A stretch of 64,000 nucleotides of DNA. Source: Pegea sp. RAD2-039 (taxonomy: Eukaryota; Chordata; Thaliacea; Salpida; Salpidae). Shown one piece after another: positions 41,701 through 53,100 of the stretch. Position 1 is the first letter of the stretch. The number at the start of each line of letters is the position of its first letter. The stretch is from positions 186,001-250,000 of the forward strand of contig JAQGEQ010000283.1 of assembly GCA_034620365.1 (NCBI GenBank). Direction: 5' to 3'. The position numbers and the translations under genes were made by a program. The notes under the pieces are model-generated. The model saw only the letters and a program-made list of their open reading frames with translations, was not told the DNA's origin and did not search any database.

Positions 41701-42960
41701 AGCTTTATGTAGTATTACTTATTGTTAGTGCTTCAAGGGTCGTTATATGAAGGACACACAAAAATGCATTTTTGCAGGGATGTGATTGAGATAGTTGAGT
41801 TACCTTAGAACCTTTATCTTTCTTAAGGTTTCTTCTTTCGTTTGAGGCGACTTGATTAACAACAGATGTTGACGCACTCTTAAAGGGTTTACTCTTGCTG
41901 CATGATCTTCTGCAAGTTGACTGAGGGTGTTGTATACTAAGCTACTTCAACGATTTTGGGTAAACGTTTATTGTTCATTTTCAAGACTTTGTGAGCGCAG
42001 TTTCGATGTTAGGCAACTCAGTGCCCTCTGTCATTGTTAATCTGCTGTTTAATTCTTTGACAATATTAGCATCAAATCATAATTTGCTGCTCAGATATGT
42101 GAAGTGCTGCATCGCGTATGTCTCTAACTCTTGGTGGTAATATCAGAACGAAATCACATAAAGCAGTTTAGCTTAAAACGTCCGTCTTTTCAAGGCTAAC
42201 TTCGACCCTGAAGAGTATTTCAACCTTCGTATGTGCCACTGAATTGGCAAAAAGAAACTGACTAAGTAGAAATTTTAGTTTTTTGTACGTCGCCGCATTT
42301 CTAAAGTCCTGGGATATTCCATCAGTTTTATCATATTTAAGCTGATTGGTTGCTTTCGTGATATCTTCAATTGATTAAAGCTCATTAAGCTACAATTTCA
42401 GCTGGCCTTTTAGTAAACGGAGAAGGACTGTATCACATAATGGGTGTTTAGAGCTGGAGAATATCTGAGCTTGTTAAGATCACTGTAATAAGATGGATTT
42501 TCATCAGTCAGCAGTGTGTGACTATCCAAATTTCGCAGAGGGCTCTCAGCCTTAAGCAATGAGTCATACATCGCTCTTGGGGTATAAAATCTTCGGTGGC
42601 CATCATTGTCTGCTTGCAGTTGGGTTTCTTTACCAAGTTCTTTTCGTCCCTGGTTTTACATCACACAAATTTTCCTATATAGGGGACTGCACGTGGAGCG
42701 AAAAACTTATTTTTTCAGCTGATTTTTCAGTATCTCCATAACAGATTGATGGGAAAACGTTTCTTCGCTAAAATTATTTAAACTTCTTAGTCGTTTGCAC
42801 CAAACAAACAGTTGTTTTTCAATTTAGAACAGCTAATTATTGTTTTCGACGATTACTGGAGTCTATCCCAGACGAGCAAAGGCTTCATCATTCATGTCTT
42901 TAAGGTTCTTTTGAAACTGACCTTGTCAGATTGTAGTCAATAATCAAGAAATAAATATTT
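41700..42960 (-). pseudogene. Degenerate coding-like block, possible mobile-element or retrocopy relic
   Basis: Base composition is distinctly more G+C rich than the flanks. On the minus strand, coherent peptide stretches appear in different frames: AMYDSLLKAESPLRNLDSHT and DENPSYYSDLNKLRYSPAL (about 42430-42600), then NQLKYDKTDGISQDFRNAAT and FLLSQFLFANSVAHTKVEIL (about 42200-42350), then VRDIRDAALHISEQQ (about 42080-42130). They are separated by stops and frameshifts with no splice sites. Family not recognised. The opposite-strand open frame 42559-42741 is taken as a shadow. Confidence 0.45.
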
Positions 42961-43477
42961 TAGCCTACTTTAAGTTTATAGGAGGCCGGATTACTTTCTT
43001 TGGGGCTATTTATAGTTTCATAGTACATTTAAAACTGTGTAAAACTGAGTAACTATACATATAAGCAACAAATGTATTGTAAAATTCAGCTAACCACCCA
43101 TTTGTAGTTTATATCTTTAATCGTTCAAACATTAGTTAATTGTTGCATGACAAAGTAAACTTATTTCAAAGATTTATTCAGATAAATTATAAAAATAAAA
43201 TTTTATTTTTCTATCAAGATTAATATTCAAACATCAAAAATTTTTAACTTATGTAACATTGAAAAACGTAATAGAGAATAAAAAAGCTAACACAAATGAT
43301 TTGTAATTTATGTTTACAGAATACACTAATTAAATAATAGATTTTATTTTATTGAAATATATCTAAGCAAATGAAAAGCGTCATTAGAGAGGTCTTGTGT
43401 GAGGTCGATTAGTGGATTAATATTCAGTACTTATCACCTCTCAAAAAATTCATACTTTATTCAACGTATTAGAAATT

Positions 43478-45245
43478 TCAATCAAATATACCCAAAAAGA
43501 GAAAGTTACAATTATTGAACTGAATCGTAGAAGAATGATCAAATACTTGTTTTAAAAACAAAAGCAAAAAAGCAAACACAAAACGTTTGTTGGAAGAACA
43601 TTTATTGCTGCTGTTTATGTAGACTATTCGACCATTTAAAGGTTGAGTGTATCGAAAATTATTCTTAAACTGATAAGCAAATCGTTTACGTAAGATATTG
43701 GCCTGCAAATAATATTTATAACTTCCAAATAATTTATTATTAGCGTTGAAAAATCACCAAATAACCTGTTCAGTAGATATCGAAATTGTTTCGTTGAAAA
43801 TTGTCCATATAGCAGACTCAGGACAATATGGTCTTGACAAAGAGCCACTGCAGATAAATATATCATTTAAAACTTGAAGTTGATGAACAATAATAAAAAT
43901 ACTGACCGATATCTGAAGTAAGTGTACAAATTTTGAGGTAATAAATTAGCAATTGGAAACACAGGTATATCAAAATACTCATATTGTTTGATATAAGGCA
44001 CAATAGATAAAAGAGGGACTAAAGGTGCTAAGTTTTTGTTTGGTACTGAGCTTTCCTAATATAGAAATTAATCAAACATTTGAAAAACTGATATTAAACT
44101 TCAATCTAACCTCAAAAAGAACTGAAAAAGCCGCTATACCATCAGGCTTTCTAGCCGCTGCATCTAAATAATGGTATTCAGTCTTAAAGTGCAACATTTG
44201 CATTTCCATAAAAAACTGTCGTCCATCAATTAGGTGCTCAGACCCTTTTCTTTCACCCCAATGAAAATCTATCAGATCCAGCTGATAGATAAACATCCAT
44301 AAGTCGGAAGAAAGATAATTTTTTGAGTTATGATAACCAATTATAAACCTTAACAACAAAGTTTTATCAAAAACTGCAAGTAATAGAACCTTATAATCAC
44401 CAGGCAACCCGGCAGAACTATTTAAAGTGTATCCGCCTTCAATAATGATTTCAACTGCAAAAATTACAAGAAGAACATTAAGACAGCATTCACAGGCAAG
44501 TTTATTGATCAGTTAAATGATCATTGGTTACGGCACGAAGTTGGAACTTACAGCGATTTCCGGTGTTGAAATATTTCATACTTTTAGGTGCTTTAAAAGC
44601 ACTTCTATCAAAAACACCAAGATTTTTATGAACTGCATCTGCTGTTACGATGTTAATTGGAGATTGGTTCTCACCATCACCACATAGAGGCCAGTAAGAT
44701 GTCCAGGTAACTTGACCTTTATAGTAACATATTTAAAAACAATAAAACAGCAGCTCGATTCCCACCTCCTCTTCCTTCATACATCCATTCAGATATTTGA
44801 CCTTCAAATAAATTGAAAACTTAATTTTGTAAAAATAATAAATTAAACATGAGAATACAATCCCAAAATTTAAAAATAAAATAAACTTTTTGGAAATAAT
44901 AAATTCAAATAAAATTTTTGAATATGGAATTTCATCTTCTTTTAAACAACGAATGATTTATTTAGAAACCAAACTAGTATAAGACCGCTAATATTGTTTT
45001 TTGACAATATCCTTTTCAATATTAGCAAGATATTTTCTAAAGCAGGAGTCTTTCAAAAGACATTTTAAGAGCTCAGTAAACAAGAAATTTAAACCATCAA
45101 CAAAAAAATCAACCATAAAATTATTTGGAGCTGCTGTATAAGAAAATAATTAGAAAAAGAACAAATTTTCTTCCACAAAAACAATGAACTTACTTACAGC
45201 AGAACAGCTAACAAATAACATAAAAATGATAATGCTACTTTTCAT
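43478..45245 (-). CDS. Carbonic-anhydrase-related protein, secreted, predicted inactive
   Basis: Eight exons give one frame of 314 codons: 45194-45245, 44766-44801, 44552-44716, 44390-44454, 44111-44281, 43907-44055, 43766-43847, 43478-43702. A signal peptide covers residues 1-16. Alpha-CA landmarks: GENQSPINI, YKLDLIDFHWG, KGSEHLIDG, DGIAAFSVLFE, LLPQNLYTYFRY, FRYTQPLNGRIVY. The three zinc His are Asp111, His113 and Gln134, so two are lost; the His-to-Gln change at the third also occurs in CA10/CA11-type proteins. The catalytic Thr199 position is Arg218 (GSLSRPYC). Hydration of CO2 is therefore not expected; such proteins usually act as binding partners outside the cell. A short hydrophobic run at 281-290 is too brief for a sure membrane anchor. 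AATAAA begins 17 nt after the stop (minus strand, 43456-43461). Confidence 0.92.
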
Positions 45246-48078
45246 AACTTTTTTTTATTAAATCTAAAACAATATAAAACAACCTGAACTAAAAAGTCAT
45301 TCAATAAATCAGACAACTTAATGAATCTCATTTTAATCATCATATAAAATTTATAAAAAATTATATAAATTTAGAATTAAAATTTGTTATAAGGTTTGTA
45401 TCTAAAATTTTTATTTGGTAATCATTTATTATAGTAACAATATCATTATTAGTAGCTATATTATCAAAAATTTTCAAAAAATCTAAGCTTACATATAAAT
45501 ACCTATCAAAAAAGCTTAAATATAATAATTAGATTAAGCAATTCACAAATTAACTAAAAGTAATTTAATAACAGCAAAATAAAATTAACTGGAAGCAAGA
45601 GCTTTAACATTTAACGAGCCTTAACATTAACTAAAATTATAAAATGAATACCTATAAAGATCTACCTAACTGATACCATTTGACTTAATACTTTGGTGCT
45701 AACTTTTGAATGGTAATTAGGTACAACTTATGTTATTATGACATCACTTGTCGCTCACTTATTAAGGTCTTTTTAAAGTCTTATTTCGATCTTTTCCCAT
45801 TTTGTCACACAATAGAAGGAAAAACTTTTTATGAGCAATTAAGTTTACGTTTACAAAAATGAGAACGTTTTCTAATATATGACACCAATAGGTACACATT
45901 TACTCGATAGAAACTATTGGTAGAAAGGACTTTTACTTTAGAAATCATTCTACAAAAAAAAAGATAAAACTAACAAGTTTTGAACTTAAAATGTTCTATT
46001 TTTAGCAAAAAAAGAAAACTAAGCTTTGCTTCTATCCCTACACCATTGTAGCAAAAAGTGTCTCTAGTTGTTTAAAAACATTAGTTCAAAGTGTGTCTTT
46101 GTTACTTTTATAACAAAAATAAGCTTGCTACTCAGGGTTTACTTACAGTTAGTAAGTTCTTCAATTTGTAATATTAGATACAACCATCTGAGTAGTGTTT
46201 GTAAAAGTAATCATTTTATAAAAGTGCACTACCAACCAAAGATAAAAACGTAAAGAAAAGTCAATACACTGTTGAAAAAGCAACAAAATCAAAGTTTCAA
46301 TTCTTTAAGCATTCAAGTCTGCTGTGTATCATATTGGACTTCAATAATTTTCTAAAATAGAAACTACAGCTTTTGATAAATTTAAATCAAATAGAGATTA
46401 AATTTTTACTTTCAATCACCAGCTATGAACCAATTTACAAACTGATTCATAAAAAACGTGTTTTCCTAAATAAAAAAAAACTATTTAAGATTTGGTTTGC
46501 TGCTGGAGAATACTGTTGAGACAAGTTTTTATATCATTTTGGCTAAACGTTTTGCTACTCACAATGCCGTACAGAATTCTAAAACCCCTTATCTGATAAT
46601 TCAGAGCAATTTTATCTCCAGCTGCTGGGTAAACAACTGTTGGCTCGCCACAGCTAATAAAATTTCTAAAAACCACTACGTCGTGCCACAACTGCACCAA
46701 ACTTCGGATATCTAGAACTTTTTATTAAGTTTAGCAATTAAAGTTAAGATAATCTCATTCGTTGATGTGAATAAAAGCGATTATATCAAGTAGTATTTTT
46801 TACTTTCAAGCTTGTATCAGAATAAATATTAAAATGAGGATAACCTTATTCTTTTGTAGTCTCTGGAAGCTATACTAATTATCACAAGTTCACAAAATTT
46901 TACGAGATGGGAGAAGATTACATTCGAAATAAAGTAAATCAATTTATTGATTTAATCTTTTGTTGCGCAAATCAACCTGATATTTTATTTGAGTTATAAA
47001 ATATTATTATAGTGTATAAATTTTTAACCAATCTTCCATATATTGTATTTATTTTATAATTTTTTAACAATAAAATTACCTTAAGCATTAATGTAGTTCA
47101 ATTTTCTCTTTCTGAATGCATTTTAAATTATATTCACACTCAGAATCGTGGCACTTCTTACTAATAAATAGTAAGTTTTGGTCGCTTCTTGGTTCTTGAA
47201 AGGGGATTTTATGGCTATTTGTATCTATGATAGAGCAGTTGAAAATTGTTAAGCATTAGATGTTAAACTTGTAGCAGTCAACTTTTATTGGCTTTAGAAG
47301 TTTAACTTCTGATTCAATTCGTCATGGGCGATGACTTTTACTATACTATGTAGATATGTAAAATGTTATTTTTAAGTTTGGCCTCAGGGATTTATTAAAA
47401 TTTATGGATACAAATTTTTCTTCTTGTAAAACTTTAATTACTGATATATTATTTTGATAATTTAAAATTGTATAATACCAGAAAGATGTTGATAGAGAAT
47501 TTATTTATTTTATTTTAGAATAAATTGTATATTAAAATAAAATACTCTATTTTTGTAATATTTTTTATATTTATCTATTTAAAAAAGTTCTTTAAGTTAA
47601 AACTTTTTATTAATTGAATTTATTTTAGATTAATCTTTTCTTCTTTATATCAATTGCAGGTTAGATTATTTAGAAAGGTTTTAACAATAGAAAATACATT
47701 TAAATGGTTGTTTATTGATATGTTATAATAATTCATAAAATAAATATTTAGATACTCTGTAAAAATCATTAAAAATCAAATAAAATTTAAGTTTTTTGTT
47801 CAAAGTATTAAAGCAATAGTAATTTAAACCTATCTCATCAACTTTAGCAATATAAAAATGTTGAAATGATTTTTTTAGCAGTTTATTAAAAACAAACCAA
47901 TGTAAAAATATCTATAATATATAATGTTAAGTAGTTGCATCTTTAAATAGCTAACATTTTGTATAACTTCTTTCAAATAGTTAGTGATATGGTTTCTAAA
48001 ATCTGTAGTATTATATATTTGTTTTATTATTAAATTAATTTTATCTTTATAATTATTGTTTTTTATCAGCCTTAGTTT
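45246..48078. other. Intergenic region between divergent genes
   Basis: Upstream of both the carbonic-anhydrase-related gene and the TATDN1-like gene. Overlapping open frames near 46485-46715 on both strands lack motifs and splice support. The 3' part is extremely A+T rich. Nothing else is recognised. Confidence 0.4.
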
Positions 48079-49023
48079 ATGTTTTTTAGATTAAAGCCAT
48101 ATGTGTTTATGAGCAAAAGATATTTAAAGTTATTTTCAAAAGTAATGAAGTTTATTGATATTGGTGCTAATCTAACTGATCCAGTTTTTAGAGGAGTTTA
48201 TAGAGGTAAAAGAAAACATGAAGATGATTTCACTTCAATGTTACAGCGTGGATTCAATGTTGGAGTTGACAAGATTATTGTTACTGCTGGATGCTTGAAA
48301 GATTGTGAAGAGGCAGAAGAATTGTGTAAAGAAGATGAAAGATTATTTTATACTGTTGGTTGTCATCCAACACGTTGTAATGATTTTCTTGAAGATCCAG
48401 ATAAATATTTAAATGATTTAAGGAACTTAACTTCAAATAAAAAAGTTGTAGCTATTGGTGAGTGTGGTTTAGATTATGATAGATTGCATTTCTGTGAAAA
48501 AGATGTTCAATTAAAATATTTTGAGATGCAGCTTCAATTAGCTGAACAAACTCAACTTCCGATGTTCTTGCATTGTAGAAATGCTTTTTCTGACTTTGTA
48601 GACATTATAACAAAGCATCGACATAAAATTTCAGGCGGTGTAGTCCATTCATTTACAGGAACAGTAGAAGAAGCTTGTTCTATACTTGATTTAGGTTTTT
48701 TCATTGGTATTAATGGATGTTCTTTAAAAACTAAAGAAAATATTCAAGCCATGAAATCAATACCATCAGAAAAGTTAATGTTAGAGACAGACTGTCCATG
48801 GTGTGATATTAGACCAACCCATGCAGGGTATGAAGATATTGAAACTAAGTTTGTATCCAAAAAGAATTGGACACCAGGATGTTGTATGAAAGGACGAAAT
48901 GAAATTTGTAACATTGTCCAAGTATTAGAAGTAATAGCTAAGCAAAGAGGAGAGAATAAAGAAAAGCTTGCAAGTCTTATTTACGATAATTCTTATAAAC
49001 TCTTCTTCAATAATAACATTTAG
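48079..49023 (+). CDS. TATDN1: TATDN1-like TatD-family metal-dependent deoxyribonuclease, intronless
   Basis: A 314-codon uninterrupted frame. TatD enzymes are Mg-dependent 3'-5' exonucleases with a TIM-barrel fold, and TATDN1 acts in DNA decatenation and apoptosis-type DNA breakdown. Seen: FIDIGANLTDPVFRGVYRG, VGCHPTRC, AIGECGLDYDR (Glu128, metal ligand), MFLHCRN, GGVVHSFTG, ETDCPWC, HIIQ-like NIVQVLEVI. All metal-binding His, Glu and Asp positions of the subfamily are present. Family members usually begin near the third Met (48145, MKFIDIG), so the first 22 residues (basic and hydrophobic) are either a targeting extension or 5' UTR. An acceptor-like ttttttatcag just before 48070 hints at a 5' UTR intron. 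AATAAA is at 49219-49224. Being intronless among intron-rich genes suggests a possible retrocopy. Confidence 0.93.
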   Translation: MFFRLKPYVFMSKRYLKLFSKVMKFIDIGANLTDPVFRGVYRGKRKHEDDFTSMLQRGFNVGVDKIIVTAGCLKDCEEAEELCKEDERLFYTVGCHPTRCNDFLEDPDKYLNDLRNLTSNKKVVAIGECGLDYDRLHFCEKDVQLKYFEMQLQLAEQTQLPMFLHCRNAFSDFVDIITKHRHKISGGVVHSFTGTVEEACSILDLGFFIGINGCSLKTKENIQAMKSIPSEKLMLETDCPWCDIRPTHAGYEDIETKFVSKKNWTPGCCMKGRNEICNIVQVLEVIAKQRGENKEKLASLIYDNSYKLFFNNNI

Positions 49024-50154
49024 AAATATTTTTAGTCATTTTATTATTCCAAATTTTAGAAAAATTCATCTTTTAACAGATTGAATGGATAAATGATGTA
49101 TTAGCTTGATTTAAGATTTTAGAAGATTTATATTGAACATATGTTTTCTCAATCTAGTGGCTCTTGACTTCAAATATTTTGTTTTAACAGGAATTCTTTT
49201 AAGATTAATGTAATTATTAATAAAGAAAATTTAAAGAAAAAGTACGTTTTTGAAAATTTATTATATACAAATAAATCTTGTTATTCTTCATAGCATAGTT
49301 TTTGTATTTTTACGAGTTTTTTCTGATGATTGCATAATCATTTTTTTCAGCAACGTTATTTCTCAAAAACATTGAAGTTTGTATATTTTTGCAAACTTGC
49401 AAAATATAATCAGTACAGTAGTCCTTATAACAAACTATATTTATTTTATTTTTCCATTTAGATTTAATAATAGAATAACTCATGACTCATTTATAAATTA
49501 ATTTTGATGGACTGTAGGCTGAAATTTCAGAACAACTGTAAAAGGACTTTTTTAGGTTATTTTTTTACTGATATAAATTTATTATGGGCTACTTATTTTG
49601 AATATTAAATTCTTTCTCATGGTTAAAATTTATAATAATGTTTAATCTTCTGATTTTAACATTTTTTCATCTGAGTTTAAGTTTAACATAATAGAACTAA
49701 TGACAAAGTGATATATGATACCACTTCACATTGTCAGTCTGTTTTCATAAATTGTTAAAAATTTAAATTAAGATTTGAACAAAAAAGTTTATATGTTTAT
49801 TATGACTTTTTATCATAAAGTAATTTTGATTATTTCTTATCGGAAATTTAATCTACATTTTCCAAACTTAAATTTTAATAATTTTTCTAGTTTTTTTTTT
49901 ATTTATTTTTAAATTTTCTTGCTTATTAGTAAAGTAATATAAATATGATTTATAAAGTTCAACAAATTTTGTCAACTATCAATAAACTCCTTTTTGAAAT
50001 GTAGTTTTTCAAACTTTTATTATTCATGAATTTTGGATGACATTAGCTACTTCTTGTCACTTATTAATTTGTTAACCAAATTTTAATATTGTTTGTTTTT
50101 TGTGTTGAAAAATTTCAAATCCGTTTTTTTATAAATATCTTCTACATTTTAGTC
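49024..50154. other. Intergenic region upstream of the AMPK gamma gene
   Basis: Contains the TATDN1-like 3' UTR. An acceptor-like tctacattttag ends at 50152, two bases before the AMPK gamma ATG, so a 5' UTR exon probably lies in or upstream of this stretch. Confidence 0.45.
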
Positions 50155-53100
50155 ATGAAAAGAAACTGTTCAGCAAGTGATATTGCAGTCACTAGCTCAT
50201 CGATTAAAAATACAAACTCTGTAAAGAATTTTGATGTAATCAACCGACAAGCATATGAAAAACCGAAATCTGACAACTTTCAACCTTTACACAGATCTGA
50301 TGAGATGACAGATCTTACTGATGAGGTTTGCTTTGACATTTTCAACTTTGAATAATTCTATTTATAAATTACTAGTTTGTTTTAACTTTCTCTCTCTCTG
50401 ATTTACTCAATATGTTGGTTTTCTCTTGTAGTCGAGCTAACCTATCAGTTTAACAAAGTGGAGCTTTTAGTTAAAAATTGATTTTTTTTTAATGTTTATT
50501 TTGTAAAAAGTCGCTTAGTTTTTCACTTTTGAATCAGAAAATTCATTTTTGTAAATCCCAAATTGTTTGCTTTTTAAACACAAACAAATTTCTTTGGGCT
50601 GAAATAGTTGTACTTTTTTACTACTTTTTGGTAATATTTATAACCAGTAGTCGGTTGACTTTTGCCCTACTTTTCAAAAATATCCCGACTTTTTGATATA
50701 TTTACTTTTCTTTTTGTTTGCATATTCACGATGTGATTAATTCCGTTTTAGAGATTTCTTACAAGTTCTTCTTTCCCATTATCTTCATTTGGTCATCATC
50801 TATTTATGCAATCAGTGAGTTGATCTTCAATCGATCTTTTCAGCTTCCACCTATCTTTTCTTTATATCTGAATATTAAACTTTGAATTAATTTTTACTTA
50901 ACTGTTTTGTGATTGGATAAATCTCAAAACCTTTAAATTATTCAAAATTAGTTAAACATTTGAACCGAACAAAACATAAAGTAATAATCTTGAATTTTTT
51001 CGAGGGTATCTCCCTTCTTTTCTTCCTTATTTGTAGATTCAAACTCCAGCACCCTTAAAGTCTTCCACAACACGTAGCTGCTTAGAGATTTTGAGAACTG
51101 ATAAATCTCTTTTCAACTATGCTTTAAAGGTTTTTATTCTTTTTAGTGGCAAACAGTTGAGATTTGTATTGTCTTTGAAGCTTTTATTTGGGTTTGTTGC
51201 TTATTTGAATCACATCACGATCATCATTCTGCTGAATTGTAAGCTTTTGAAGTTTATGCGGAAACCAGCATTACGTTTATTTGACTAAACATAAAAATAA
51301 GTGAAAATTGTCGACGTCATTTGCTTCAAATCGATTTATTTTCAGCCTGAACTACTCGGCAGTGAGATGACTTATTCTACTGAGATGATGGATGCTTTGT
51401 GTCTTGATGCTGTATCAGGTTGGTGGAAAAAATCTTCTTAAGATCTTAAACTTCACTGTGAGTCTGTCACCACAATAAACACTTTTATAGCAATCAAAAC
51501 GTTTGAAGTTGCTCATAAAATACTTTCTCTGTTTACCACGAAGCTCATCAAATATTGCAAGTTTCAATTTAGTTATTGTTGAATAAACTTTCATTTCTGC
51601 AGATATATCTCTTGAGGAGGATGACTCTAACTCTGATTCGTATGCACAATTTATGAGAGAACATGTTTGTTATGATCTGATCCCTAAAAGCTCCAAGCTT
51701 GTAGTGTTTGATACAAAGCTATCTGTGAAAAAAGCGTTTTATGCTCTTGTTGCTAACGGTTGGTTGCTAACCTCTAGATTGCTTACACTGTTGATGCTAT
51801 TCTAATTTTGATTAGTTAGTTTTTTATTTTCAAAGTTATTTTTCATGAAATAAGTTTTTTTTTTTAAATCTGGTATCACTTTCAGTTTGATGAAAGTTCA
51901 AATTATATTTTTGCTTTCATCTTTTCTTCTCATATTGACAAATCATCAATTTTCCAAAAAAGGAAATCACCATAAGTTGGTAGAAGTGTGTACTTGTCAG
52001 TTAGACAAAAGAATAAAAGTCGTCACGTGACCGCTTACATCACTTAACTGCTCAGAGTACATCATCAAGATCAGTTTGTATTCTTTATAGGTCTAAGAGC
52101 AGCTCCTTTATGGAATACTGAAAGCCAGAATTTTGTTGGAATGCTTACAATTACCGATTTCATCAACATCCTTCACACTTACTATAAGTCACCTACTATC
52201 AAGATGCATCAAGTTGAAGAACACATCATCGAAACATGGAAGAACATCACAGTTCAAAGCAGACTCATCTCTATTGATCCTAATGCCAGGTGATCTCACT
52301 ACTTCCCATCTTTTATTCAGTTTTCTGCATTTGTTATCAAATCTGATTTTGGTAAAAATTTCTAATTCATTTGAATTCTTTTAACGAATTTCTATTTTTA
52401 AAAACGATTTGAATTGTTTCTGGTTTGTTAGTTTTTGACTCGATAGAGTTTCATGGAACATTTTCGACTTCAATGTAGATTGCTAATAAAACAAGCTGTG
52501 TTGTTTTTGAACATTAAGATGTTTATGTTATTAATAAGATTGAAATTTAAAACCAAATATCAAAACAAGGTTTGTTTCTTTTATAAATCATTTCATTCTT
52601 CTTATTTTCTGAAATAAAAACGATTTCAAATTGTTTGAATTATCAAAAAATAATTCTCAATTTTTTATCAATATTAATTTCAATGATGAAATTTGATAAT
52701 TCATCTTATAAGTCTTCATCAACATCTCAAAGTTATTTGATAGCTTTGAAGTTTTGGCTGAGTGTAAATTAAAACCAATTTGTAAAATTTATGAGATTAA
52801 AAAATATAAAACCTATCTTAAGATACCAACTTAATAAAGTAACTCAAAGTTGAATTAGAAAACTGTTTTATACTTTCAAGCAGAAATGCTGCAGAATTTA
52901 TCGACTTTTATATAAAAAATTCATCTCGTCTAAAAGTTAACTTGAGAAAATGGTTTGTGAAATACCAACCAACATTTGTTATTTTCAGGAAAACTTTATT
53001 TGATTTGAAATGTTGGGAATTTTAAAGAAATATTTATTTGTCTTGTTTTTATTGTGGAAGATTTTCTCCAAAGTTTTACATTTTATCAAAACAATTTTTC

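Noticed and set aside
42559..42741. Plus-strand 60-codon frame
   Set aside because: Shadow of the minus-strand coding-like relic; no motif.
46485..46715. Overlapping open frames on both strands
   Set aside because: No recognised family, and neither frame is flanked by convincing splice sites.
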